The notes beneath the pieces are model-generated. The model ran no database searches. It was not told the origin of the DNA and saw nothing but the letters and a program-made list of their open reading frames with translations. Position numbers and translations under genes: made by a program. A stretch of 64,000 nucleotides of DNA from JAJRXR01 sp041987545 (lineage in GTDB: Bacteria > Planctomycetota > Phycisphaerae > Phycisphaerales > UBA1924), in contig JBHIWH010000010.1 of the NCBI GenBank assembly GCA_041987545.1, positions 33,447 through 97,446 of the forward strand, written 5' to 3'. This document shows, one piece after another, positions 1-7,350 of the stretch. The number at the start of each line of letters is the position of its first letter. Within the stretch, counting starts at the first letter, position 1.

Positions 1-735
1 CTCCATCTCGAAGCGGATTCGCACGTGCCGGGCGCCCGCGGGCGAGAACTCGTGCTCGCCGCGTCGTGTCATCATCCGGAACAGGCCGCCGGCCCGCTCG
101 ATCGTCAGCGCCGACCGACGCTCGAACCACTTGACCACGAACCGCTCCGTCTCGCCCATCCCCCACGCGTACTCCCCGATGTACGCCTCGACCGACGCCT
201 TCTCGGTCTTGAACGGGTCGGGCGGCGCCAGGCCCTTCGACTCCAGATACTCCATCACTCTCGCGGCCTCGCCCGCCCGCGCGTGGTCGTGCAGCGAGAT
301 GCTGTGCGGGCCCTCCAGCTCGCCCGCGCCCGGGACGTGCTCGACCACGGCCCGCACGGCGTCCACCTCGTCCAGCGTCGCCATCGTGAACAGCGTCGGG
401 CGTGCGCCGTGGGCGATCAGTGTCTGAACGATCTCGACCTGCCCGGTGTGCGAGGCGGCGCCGATCGCCGTCTCCCAGTCCCCGAACCCCCAGTCCCACG
501 AGGCCTTGGCCAGCCCCGCGTCTTCGGCGAGCATCTCCTTCACCCGCTCCAGCCGCACGTGCGACGCGCCCACGAACTCGCGGGCCCGGTCCGCCGGCGT
601 CGTCGGGTAGTCGGCGCCGACGGTGTCCGCGTCGCCCGCCGCGCTCAACGCCCGGCCCGGCCTGGCCAACGCCGTCGCCCCCAGCACGCCGACCGGTCCC
701 GCAGCCAGAAACGCCCGCCTCGTGAACGCGTCCAT
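1..735 (-). CDS. Ankyrin-repeat-like protein with twin-arginine signal (C-terminus cut by window edge)
   Basis: 245 codons are visible from the ATG at 735; the stop lies outside the window. The N-terminus carries a twin-arginine export motif (TRRAFLAAG) followed by an Ala/Gly-rich hydrophobic stretch, so the protein is probably exported folded by Tat. Residues about 80-115 read like an ankyrin repeat (AIGAASHTGQVEIVQTLIAHGA), a protein-protein interaction module. The rest is not recognised. The substrate or partner is unknown. Confidence 0.75.
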   Translation of the reverse strand, partial: MDAFTRRAFLAAGPVGVLGATALARPGRALSAAGDADTVGADYPTTPADRAREFVGASHVRLERVKEMLAEDAGLAKASWDWGFGDWETAIGAASHTGQVEIVQTLIAHGARPTLFTMATLDEVDAVRAVVEHVPGAGELEGPHSISLHDHARAGEAARVMEYLESKGLAPPDPFKTEKASVEAYIGEYAWGMGETERFVVKWFERRSALTIERAGGLFRMMTRRGEHEFSPAGARHVRIRFEME

Positions 736-804
736 GGTGATGCCCTTTCGCTCTGGAGCGCTACCGCCTCCCCGGGGCGGCGTTGCACCCGCGCGGCCCC
801 CGAG

Positions 805-1554
805 TCACGCCGGCGCGATCTTGTGCGCCGCGAGCCTGTCGTACAGCTCCTGGCACGCCGCGTGCACACCCGCCAGCCGCTCCGGCACGGGCTCGTCCTT
901 GGCGCGATACGGCGAGAAGCCCGTGGACTCGTAGACATTGCCGTACCAGTGAGGGGCCCAGACGCCGTCCTCGGGCCGGGGCCCCGGCGCCCACGACAGC
1001 ATCGCCCCGTCGAACGCGACACCCAGCCGAGCACACAGCGCCCCGAGCATCCCCCGCGGGTTCTCCAGCACGTCGCGGCTGTCGATCACGGGCGGCGCCC
1101 CGCCCGCCCGCTCACGCACGAACTCGAACAGCTCGACCTGCTGCGGCAGCCCCAGATCCTCGGCCCGCGGCTCGGGGATGACCTTCACAAAGGACGTGAT
1201 CATCTCCGCCGGCTCGCGGATCAGGAAGCAGTTGCCCAGCCCCAGCGTCCACGCCCGGTCCATCCCCGGCGTCAGGTGGTGGGCCATGTGCTTCTGGTAC
1301 CAGACGCCCGCCCCGCCCGGCGCGGGCCCGGTCAGCCACGAGACGACCTCGCGCCAGTCGGTCGGCTGCGACCGCATGACGTCCTCGGCGCCCGGGTGCA
1401 CGGCGCGGTCCCCGGGCGAAAGGCAGCTCAGATAGTGCGCGTACAGCGGCTCGTCGCTGACCGCCGTGTCCGCCCGCGATCCCCACGAGCGCATCAGCGC
1501 CGTCGAGATGTTCCGCGGCCCCGACCACATCGCGATGCGCACCGGCTCGCCCAT
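805..1554 (-). CDS. Sulfotransferase-like P-loop protein
   Basis: 249 aa. The N-terminus IAMWSGPRNISTALMRSW matches the P-loop/PAPS-binding start of a sulfotransferase-like family often annotated as sulfotransferase or, wrongly, as branched-chain aminotransferase-like. A conserved WYQKHMAHHL segment and an LIREPAEMITSF segment (the position of the 3'-phosphate-binding motif) follow. There is no signal peptide, so it should be cytosolic. The acceptor substrate cannot be inferred. It is distinct from the TPR-sulfotransferases at 32-42 kb, which are twice as long. Confidence 0.75.
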   Translation of the reverse strand: MGEPVRIAMWSGPRNISTALMRSWGSRADTAVSDEPLYAHYLSCLSPGDRAVHPGAEDVMRSQPTDWREVVSWLTGPAPGGAGVWYQKHMAHHLTPGMDRAWTLGLGNCFLIREPAEMITSFVKVIPEPRAEDLGLPQQVELFEFVRERAGGAPPVIDSRDVLENPRGMLGALCARLGVAFDGAMLSWAPGPRPEDGVWAPHWYGNVYESTGFSPYRAKDEPVPERLAGVHAACQELYDRLAAHKIAPA

Positions 1555-1579
1555 CGACCGAGTCTACGACGCGGCCCGA

Positions 1580-2305
1580 CTACGGGCACCCCGCTCCGAA
1601 CGCGCCCAGGAACGCGACGACATCGGAGAAATCCCACTGCCCCGCGGGCGCCGCCAGGTCCGCCGCCGGATCCATCGCGGCGAACGCCGTGAGGAACGCG
1701 ACCACGTCGGAGAAATCCAACTGCCCGAACGGCTCGGCGAGGTCGGCGGGGCAGTGCTCCGCGATCGGCGACGTCTGGTCAACCAGCGGCATCCCCAGGA
1801 CGAAGTCGGGCGCGTAGTCGAAAGGCTCGATGAACTCCGCGTCCAGCGGCACGCCGCTGACGGCGCCGAACCCCATGACGCCGTCGTCGCCCCCGAGCGT
1901 CGCCAGCGGGACCACAACCTCCGCCCGATCCCCGATGAATGACACGGGGGCCGTCGCGATGACCACGGTCGCCACGGCGTCGTACACCCGCACGATCGAT
2001 GTGCTGAACGCCGAGTTGTAGTACACGCTGAACTCGCCGCCGATCGGGAAGAACGCCGGCTCCGCCACCCCGGTCATCGGGTTCGAGTCCGCGTCCAGCC
2101 CGATCAGGAAGCCGTCCGCCATCGCATCGAAGGTCATCGTGTCGAACTCGACCGCCAGGTACAGGCTCGACGCGTCGTAGCCGCCGGAGACGAGCACCAT
2201 GTCCGGGCCGGTCCCCGCGTCCGCGGCGCCGTCGATGATCTCGGTCTGGGCCCAGGCCTGAGCCCCGGCCAGCACGCACGCCGCCGCCGCCGCAATTCCA
2301 CGCAT
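1580..2305 (-). CDS. Secreted protein with C-terminal GC-type dockerin pair
   Basis: 241 aa. It starts with a signal peptide (MRGIAAAAACVLAGAQAWAQ). The central region (about residues 25-180) is beta-rich with an LYLAVEFDTMTFD segment and resembles a secreted beta-sandwich of unknown role. The last 57 residues are two dockerin-like repeats, CPADLAEPFGQLDFSDVVAF and a second copy with AAPAGQWDFSDVV, ending in GAGCP. This tail is a hallmark of Phycisphaerae exported proteins and is presumed to anchor or sort them. Ligand and activity are unknown. Confidence 0.85.
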   Translation of the reverse strand: MRGIAAAAACVLAGAQAWAQTEIIDGAADAGTGPDMVLVSGGYDASSLYLAVEFDTMTFDAMADGFLIGLDADSNPMTGVAEPAFFPIGGEFSVYYNSAFSTSIVRVYDAVATVVIATAPVSFIGDRAEVVVPLATLGGDDGVMGFGAVSGVPLDAEFIEPFDYAPDFVLGMPLVDQTSPIAEHCPADLAEPFGQLDFSDVVAFLTAFAAMDPAADLAAPAGQWDFSDVVAFLGAFGAGCP

Positions 2306-2393
2306 CGCGAGTCCCCCGTCACGCCCGTTGGTGTCATCTCCCGACCGGGTATTCGAGCAGATCGGGCCGCGCTCATCAAGGGCCGCCCCCCGT

Positions 2394-2429
2394 CCAAAAA
2401 CGACAACGGACGCGTCTCCACGCGTCCGT
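2394..2429 (-). terminator. Rho-independent terminator of the PEP-CTERM gene at 2478
   Basis: A perfect 10-bp stem (ACGGACGCGT, 2406-2415, with ACGCGTCCGT, 2420-2429) encloses a 4-nt loop. Read leftward it is followed by TGTCGTTTTT. It lies 49 bp past the stop of the leftward gene at 2478. Confidence 0.8.
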
Positions 2430-2477
2430 CGCCGGTGTGCGTTCGCGGAGTGACGCCGCGAATGAAGGGACGAGTGA

Positions 2478-3134
2478 TTACTTGCGGCGGCGGCGGGGCA
2501 GGGTCATCAGACCGCCGCCGAGGGCGAGTGCGAGTGTGCCGGGGGCCGGGATGACCTCGGCGGTGAACAGCCAGTCCTGGGTGTAGTGCCCGCGGGGGTT
2601 CTGGTCGGACATGACCCAGCCGCGGCCGGCCAGGTCGTCGTCGCCGGGGAGGCGGTGCCCATCGGGGGCGAAGATGAAGGCGACGCCGTCGCCGTTGGTC
2701 TTGGTGCCGAAGGTGTAGTACCCGTCGCCGCCGACCTCGTCGATGTACCCGCCGTTGGCGTCGGACATGCCGACGACGCGCCAGCCGCCGTTGTAGGCCT
2801 CGACGCCCTCGGTGTACCAGAACTCGAAGGTGTAGGCGGCCGGGTCGATCGGGGCGGCGCCCCCGTCCTCGCCGCCGAAGAGCGTGCCGGCCATGTGGAT
2901 CGAGAGCTCGCCGCCGTTGTCGTAGACAGTCAGCGTCGAGTCGCCGAAGTGGTTGAGGCTGAAGGTGTTGATGTTGCCCTCGCCGAACAGGTTGTCGGCG
3001 CGGAGGCCGTAGTACGCCGGGGCGGCGTTCCCGTCCGGGTGGTCGAGCATGGCGAACTCGGCGACGACGTCGGCCTGGGCGGCGCCCGTGACGGCGGCGG
3101 CGGCGAGCGCAGCGATGGCGCAGGTGCGGTTCAT
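2478..3134 (-). CDS. PEP-CTERM-like secreted protein
   Basis: 218 aa from the ATG at 3134, chosen because AGGAGAG sits just upstream and a signal peptide follows directly (MNRTCAIAALAAAAVTGAAQA); the frame stays open another 39 codons upstream without such features. The mature part is beta-rich. The C-terminus is a sorting tail: PAPG motif, hydrophobic helix TLALALGGGLMTL, then RRRRK. Such tails are processed by an exosortase, which is not encoded here. The PAPG rather than PEP motif is common in planctomycetes. Confidence 0.85.
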   Translation of the reverse strand: MNRTCAIAALAAAAVTGAAQADVVAEFAMLDHPDGNAAPAYYGLRADNLFGEGNINTFSLNHFGDSTLTVYDNGGELSIHMAGTLFGGEDGGAAPIDPAAYTFEFWYTEGVEAYNGGWRVVGMSDANGGYIDEVGGDGYYTFGTKTNGDGVAFIFAPDGHRLPGDDDLAGRGWVMSDQNPRGHYTQDWLFTAEVIPAPGTLALALGGGLMTLPRRRRK

Positions 3135-3318
3135 GATCGTCTCTCCTCTTGGTTCTCTCGTGCGGCTTGGCGCCCCGCGTCTCTCTCCGCCGGGCTCACG
3201 CACAACAGGCCACGAGATCCACGCCCCGCCAACCCCGACGCGCAGATTCACCCCCGCCGGGATGACGCCTGGTCGACCTGTGCCGTTGGTCCGGGCGCCG
3301 GGCCGCCGGGTGTGCGGG

Positions 3319-3342
3319 TTCTACGGGTTGTTCTACGGGTTG
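3319..3342. repeat. 12-bp tandem duplication spanning the stop codon of the hydrolase gene
   Basis: TTCTACGGGTTG occurs twice back to back (3319-3330 and 3331-3342). On the minus strand each copy holds a TAG in the same frame, so the gene at 3333 ends in two in-frame stops 12 bp apart. Confidence 0.9.
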
Positions 3343-4424
3343 TGCGCCGCAGCGACCCCGGAGCACCAGTCCGCGATCCGCCACACCACGCCCGCGTCGA
3401 TCGGGCCGCACAGCTCGCCCTCCTCCCGCGAGAGCTGGTGCCCCCGCGCCGCCCAGTACTCGACGCTGACATCCGCGAGCCCTTGCCTCTTGGCGAACGC
3501 TTCCAGCCAGGGGCCATGCACGGACATGGGATCCAGGCCGCCGTATACCGCGAGCGACGGTATGGCTCGTTCTCGGATCACCTCGCTTGGCCAGGGGACG
3601 CCCGGGCGCAGCTCGGCGCTGCCCTCCGCGGCCGCGTGATCGGGACGCTCGCCCCACGCGGCGACCTCCCAGCGGCGGACGTCGCCGTCGCCATCGACAT
3701 CGTGCGTACGCAGTGCAGAGACAACAGACCCAGTGGGACAGCCGCGCGGGTCCGGCCCCAGCTCGGCGTCGGTCATGACACCGTCGCCGTCGGCGTCGAT
3801 GTAGGCCCACTCGCCGAACGCGTCCTCGCAGATCTCCCGCGGGCTTGTCAGCGTCCGCGACATGTACGCCCCCGCCAGGAACACCAGCCCGACCACGCCC
3901 TCGTCCGCGACCGCCGTCGCCCGCGGCGCCCCCAGGGAGTGACCCACCAGGATCAGCCTCTCTCCCGCCTCCGGCGCCCGCTCCCGAAACGCGTCCCGGG
4001 CCGCCCGCGTCAGCCCGACCGAGTACACAAACGGGATCCCCATCGCCATCCCGGGCGTTTCCTTCGCCAGCTCGTCGTCCTGGTGGATCGAGCTCCAACG
4101 CATGACGGTGAACCCGGCGTCCACGAGAGCGTCGCCGATGGTCTTCGCGTCGCGGGTGGGGGCGTTGTCGATGGTGACGCGGGTGACCTCGCCGTCCAGC
4201 TCGTAGCTGCCCATGACGGTCCAGTCCATGTCCGTGACCGAGCCCCCGCCGATCAGCATGACGGCGTGCCCGTTGGCCCGGCCGGCCTCCGGCCGATCGA
4301 TCCGTGCTTCGAAGCGGCGGGTTTCGCTGCCCTCGGGCGACGGGTGCTCGAAGACGAACCGCTCCGGCTCGCCGGCGCCCGCGCCGACGACCAAGACAGC
4401 CAGAACAGCGGCCGCGAGCCTCAT
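3333..4424 (-). CDS. Secreted alpha/beta hydrolase with EF-hand-like calcium loops
   Basis: 363 aa from the ATG at 4424; GAGGAGG lies 7-10 nt upstream, just past the thrS stop, so the gene is probably cotranscribed with thrS. A signal peptide (LAAAVLAVLVVGAGA) precedes an alpha/beta hydrolase fold with nucleophile elbow LVGHSLGA, Asp in YGGLDPMS and His in ARGHQL. Between elbow and acid, two loops (DADGDGVMTDAELG and DVDGDGDVRRWEV) match EF-hand/calcium-binding loops. The substrate is unknown; lipase, esterase or acyl hydrolase are all possible. Confidence 0.8.
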   Translation of the reverse strand: MRLAAAVLAVLVVGAGAGEPERFVFEHPSPEGSETRRFEARIDRPEAGRANGHAVMLIGGGSVTDMDWTVMGSYELDGEVTRVTIDNAPTRDAKTIGDALVDAGFTVMRWSSIHQDDELAKETPGMAMGIPFVYSVGLTRAARDAFRERAPEAGERLILVGHSLGAPRATAVADEGVVGLVFLAGAYMSRTLTSPREICEDAFGEWAYIDADGDGVMTDAELGPDPRGCPTGSVVSALRTHDVDGDGDVRRWEVAAWGERPDHAAAEGSAELRPGVPWPSEVIRERAIPSLAVYGGLDPMSVHGPWLEAFAKRQGLADVSVEYWAARGHQLSREEGELCGPIDAGVVWRIADWCSGVAAAHNP

Positions 4425-4435
4425 GGGACGCCTCC

Positions 4436-6520
4436 TCAGGCCGTCGCGTCCGCCAGCTCGAACCGCGACCGCACCGTCGAGCTCCCCTTCGTCCCGATCT
4501 CCTCGCGGATCCCTTCGACGAACTCGTGCAGGGGCATCGCCCCCAGGTCCTTCTCGATCCCGAAGGCCCGGACCGAGACCGTCCCGCCCTCGGCGTCCCG
4601 CGGGCCGACGACCAGCAGGTACGGGATCTTCCACTCGGCGCCGTGACGGATCTTCGCCTGCACGCGCTCGTTCCCGTCGTCCAAGGTCGCCCGCACGCCG
4701 GCCTCGACGAGCCTGCCCAGCACGTCGTCCGCGTACGCCGCCGACTTCTCGCTGATCGGCAGCACACGCACCTGCTCGGGCGCCAGCCACGTCGGGAACG
4801 CGCCCGCGAAGTGCTCGATGAGCACCGCGATGAACCGCTCCATGGACCCGAACGGCGCCCGGTGGATCATCACGGGCCGGTGCTTCTCGTTGTCCGCCCC
4901 CGTGTACCACAGGTCGAACCGCTCGGGCAGGTTGTAATCAACCTGCACCGTGCCCAGCTGCCACTCGCGCCCGATCACGTCCTTGACGATGAAGTCGATC
5001 TTCGGCCCGTAGAACGCCGCCTCGCCCGGCTCCTCGGACACGTTGGCCCCCAGCGCCGCCGCCGCCTCGCGGCACGCCGCCTCCGCCTTGTCCCACACCG
5101 CCGGGTCGCCCACGTACTTGGCGCTGTCCGGGTCGCGCAGGCCCACCCGCACGCGGAAATCGCTCAGCCCCAGCGTCGTGAACGCGAGCTTGACCAGGTC
5201 GAGGCACCCCTGGACTTCATCTTTGATCTGGTCCTCTCTGCAGAACAGGTGCGCATCGTCCACCGTGAAGCAGCGAACCCGCGTCATCCCGCTCAGCTCG
5301 CCCGACTGCTCCCAGCGGTACACCGTCCCGAACTCAGAGAGCCTCACCGGCAGATCCCGGTAGCTCCGCGGCTGGCTGTCGTAGATCTTGATGTGGTGCG
5401 GGCAGTTCATCGGCTTGAGCAGGTACCCCTCCACCTGTCCCATCGTGACCAGGTTCGACAGCTCCGAGCAGCTGCACCCCTCGTCCGCGACCCGGTGAAT
5501 GAACTCGCGGTCCATCACCGGCGTGAACTGGCTGTCGGCGTAGTACGGGAAGTGCCCGGAGGTCTTGTACAGGTCCAGCTTGCCGATGTGCGGGCAAAAC
5601 ACGTCCGTGTACCCGCGCTTGCGAAGCTCGCCGCCGATCCAGTCCTGCAGCTCCTTGCGCACCACCGAGCCCCGCGGCGTCCACAGGATCAGGCCCGACC
5701 CGACCGTGTCGTCGATGTGGAAGAGCTGCAGCTGCTTGCCCAGCGTGCGGTGGTCGCGCTTCCTCGCCTCCTCGAGACGATGGAGGTGCTCCTCCAGGTC
5801 CTTCTTGCTGAAGAACGCCGTGCCATACACGCGGGTCAGCCGGTCCGAGTTCTCGTCGCCGTGCCAGTAGCTCGACGCGAGGCTCATCACCTTGAACGCG
5901 CCGATCCGACCCGTGCTCGGCACGTGGGGCCCGCGGCACAGGTCCTCCCAGTGCTTGCCCGGCTCGCCCGTCGCGTACCAGCTCAGCTCCAGCGAACCCG
6001 CCTCGTGCGCACGGTGCGCGTTGTCGACCTTGTACTTGCTCCCCTCGGACTCGAGCTTCTTGATCCCCTCGCCGTACTCAAGCTCGTACCGCGTGAACGG
6101 GCGGTTCTCCTTGACGATCGCGATCATCTCCTTCTCGATCGCCTCGAAGTCGCCCTCCTTCAGGGGCCTGTCCTCCGGGAACGCGATGTCGTAGTAGAAG
6201 CCGGTCTCGAGGGGCGGGCCGTAGACAAGCTGCGCCCCCGGCACGACCCGCTGGATCGCCTCGGCCATCACGTGCGCGCACGAGTGGCGCAGCAGGTACA
6301 GCGCGTCCGCGTCCGCCTCCTGGCCCTTTCGGGGCTCGGTGATCAGCGACAGCGAGGCGTCGTTCTCGATCGTCGTGGACAGGTCGGCCAGCTCGCCGTC
6401 GATCCGCGCGCCGACCGCCGCCCTCGCCAGGCCCTGGGCGATCGACTCGGCGACCTCGCGCGCCGTCACCGCGCCCTCGTACTCCCTCACCGACCCGTCC
6501 GGCAGCGTAATCCGCGGCAT
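4436..6520 (-). CDS. thrS: Threonyl-tRNA synthetase
   Basis: 694 aa, cytosolic; charges tRNA-Thr with threonine. An N-terminal TGS domain (MPRITLPDGSVREYEGAVTA) is followed by the editing domain with HSCAHVMAEAIQ, then the class II catalytic core with MNCPHHIKIY near residue 370 (Cys zinc ligand) and MIHRAPFGSMERF near 551 (His ligand), then the anticodon-binding domain. AGGAAGA precedes the ATG at 6520. A Cys-rich insert (CSCSELSN) sits just before the MNCPHH motif. Upstream lie a Thr-rich leader peptide and a terminator, so expression is probably attenuated by charged tRNA-Thr. Confidence 0.97.
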   Translation of the reverse strand: MPRITLPDGSVREYEGAVTAREVAESIAQGLARAAVGARIDGELADLSTTIENDASLSLITEPRKGQEADADALYLLRHSCAHVMAEAIQRVVPGAQLVYGPPLETGFYYDIAFPEDRPLKEGDFEAIEKEMIAIVKENRPFTRYELEYGEGIKKLESEGSKYKVDNAHRAHEAGSLELSWYATGEPGKHWEDLCRGPHVPSTGRIGAFKVMSLASSYWHGDENSDRLTRVYGTAFFSKKDLEEHLHRLEEARKRDHRTLGKQLQLFHIDDTVGSGLILWTPRGSVVRKELQDWIGGELRKRGYTDVFCPHIGKLDLYKTSGHFPYYADSQFTPVMDREFIHRVADEGCSCSELSNLVTMGQVEGYLLKPMNCPHHIKIYDSQPRSYRDLPVRLSEFGTVYRWEQSGELSGMTRVRCFTVDDAHLFCREDQIKDEVQGCLDLVKLAFTTLGLSDFRVRVGLRDPDSAKYVGDPAVWDKAEAACREAAAALGANVSEEPGEAAFYGPKIDFIVKDVIGREWQLGTVQVDYNLPERFDLWYTGADNEKHRPVMIHRAPFGSMERFIAVLIEHFAGAFPTWLAPEQVRVLPISEKSAAYADDVLGRLVEAGVRATLDDGNERVQAKIRHGAEWKIPYLLVVGPRDAEGGTVSVRAFGIEKDLGAMPLHEFVEGIREEIGTKGSSTVRSRFELADATA

Positions 6521-6532
6521 GCTGATTCTTCC

Positions 6533-6553
6533 TAATGCCTAATGCCTAATGCC
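6533..6553. repeat. Three tandem TAATGCC heptamers in the thrS 5' leader
   Basis: TAATGCC is repeated exactly three times between the leader terminator and the thrS ribosome binding site (GGCATTA x3 on the thrS strand). A fourth, degenerate GATGCC copy follows at about 6562. No function is known; it could be a slippage-prone spacer or a protein/RNA binding site. Confidence 0.85.
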
Positions 6554-6573
6554 TGATCCCCGATGCCTTTCTA

Positions 6574-6606
6574 AACCAAAAGAGCCCGGCGTACCGGCCG
6601 GGCTCT
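6574..6606 (-). terminator. Attenuator terminator in the thrS leader
   Basis: A perfect 10-bp stem (AGAGCCCGGC / GCCGGGCTCT) with a 6-nt loop is followed, in the thrS direction only, by TTTTGGTTT. It lies 54-86 bp upstream of the thrS start. No leftward gene lies between it and the divergent nrdR, so it can only act on the thrS transcript. Together with the Thr-rich leader ORF this is the expected layout of an amino-acid attenuator. Confidence 0.8.
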
Positions 6607-6634
6607 CCTCATCCTCGCGGTCGATGAGCGCCCG
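6600..6634 (-). promoter_or_regulatory. Candidate antiterminator pairing region of the thrS leader
   Basis: Directly after the leader-peptide stop, GGGCGCTC (about 6633-6626) can pair with GAGCCC (6605-6600), the 5' arm of the terminator, as two 3-bp blocks around a 2-nt bulge. A ribosome stalled on the Thr codons would leave it free; a ribosome at the stop codon would cover it. A separate small hairpin (CTCATC/GATGAG) lies in between. Pairing is inferred by eye and was not folded. Confidence 0.4.
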
Positions 6635-6688
6635 TCACCCGCCCCGGGTGGTCGTCTTCCGAGTCGAGGTCGTGGTTCGGCGGCTCAT
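6635..6688 (-). CDS. Thr-rich leader peptide of thrS
   Basis: A 17-aa ORF, MSRRTTTSTRKTTTRGG, has six Thr in ten consecutive codons plus one Ser and ends in TGA 29 nt before the attenuator stem. An in-frame ATG at 6700 would lengthen it to 21 aa. A good -10-like TATGAT lies at 6701-6696, which would place the transcript start near 6689 and make the ATG at 6688 leaderless or nearly so. No clear Shine-Dalgarno is visible. The presumed role is a threonine sensor through ribosome stalling, as with E. coli thrL; here it precedes the synthetase gene. Confidence 0.75.
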   Translation of the reverse strand: MSRRTTTSTRKTTTRGG

Positions 6689-6695
6689 CGGGGCC

Positions 6696-6701
6696 ATCAT
6701 A
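6696..6701 (-). promoter_or_regulatory. Candidate -10 element for the thrS transcript
   Basis: TATGAT matches TATAAT at 5 of 6 positions. No convincing -35 hexamer is found 16-18 bp upstream (GCTCGG), so the call is tentative. It overlaps the upstream alternative start of the leader peptide. Confidence 0.3.
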
Positions 6702-6805
6702 GCCGCACGGGCCCCCGCCCGAGCCCGCGAAGGCCCCGGGGCGGTCGCCTTTGACGCCCGTGCCCGGGGTCGTCATCATGCCCGTCGAGAGGGACTCCCC
6801 GCCGC

Positions 6806-7303
6806 ATGATCTGCCCCTTCTGCCACGCCAACGACGACCGCGTGATCGACTCCCGCTCGACCGAGGCGGGCCGGGTCATCCGCCGCCGGCGCCAGTGCAA
6901 CAAGTGCGAGCGACGCTTCACCACCTACGAGCGGGTCGAGCAGGCCTCCCGCCTCATGGTCGTCAAGCGCGACGGCTCCCGCGTCCCCTTCGACCGGGAC
7001 AACATCCTCAAGGGCATCGCCGCCGCCTGCGGCAAGCGGCCCATCCCCGAAGAAACCAAACGCAAGATCGTCGAGGACATCGAGGAGGAGCTGCACCACG
7101 AGTTCGAGCGGGAGGTCGAGTCCCACGTCATCGGCGAGCGGGTCATGACCCGCCTCCGGGCCACCGACCCCGTCGCCTACATCCGCTTCGCGACCGAGCA
7201 CCTCCAGCTGTCCACGCTCGAGGAGATCCAGACCGAGCTGGACGACCTGTCCAGCCGCCCGGCCGGGGGCTTCGACCAGACGGACCTCTTCCGGGCCGAC
7301 TAG
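6806..7303 (+). CDS. nrdR: Transcriptional repressor NrdR
   Basis: 165 aa, full length for the family. The N-terminal zinc ribbon has CPFC and CNKC pairs around a basic stretch (RVIRRRRQ), followed by the ERRFTTYERVE signature and an ATP-cone domain (VVKRDGSRVPFDRDNILKGI). It senses ATP/dATP and represses ribonucleotide reductase genes, none of which lie here. It is divergent from thrS and shares a 285-bp intergenic region with the thrS attenuator. Confidence 0.96.
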   Translation: MICPFCHANDDRVIDSRSTEAGRVIRRRRQCNKCERRFTTYERVEQASRLMVVKRDGSRVPFDRDNILKGIAAACGKRPIPEETKRKIVEDIEEELHHEFEREVESHVIGERVMTRLRATDPVAYIRFATEHLQLSTLEEIQTELDDLSSRPAGGFDQTDLFRAD

Positions 7304-7350
7304 GGTTCCCTCCGCCCGGGCGTGCCCGGGCGCCGGGGGGCGCCGACGCC

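Noticed and set aside
25..1692. 555-codon open frame on the plus strand
   Set aside because: Arg/Pro-rich translation opposite three real minus-strand genes; typical shadow frame of very GC-rich DNA.
2586..4646. Long plus-strand frames opposite the PEP-CTERM and hydrolase genes
   Set aside because: No motifs, biased composition, mirrored by genes with signal peptides, ribosome binding sites and known folds.
4304..6535. 743-codon plus-strand frame opposite thrS
   Set aside because: thrS is unmistakable on the other strand; this frame is its complement.
6521..6805. T-box riboswitch before thrS
   Set aside because: No T-box sequence or specifier-loop layout; a Thr-rich leader ORF with terminator explains the region better.
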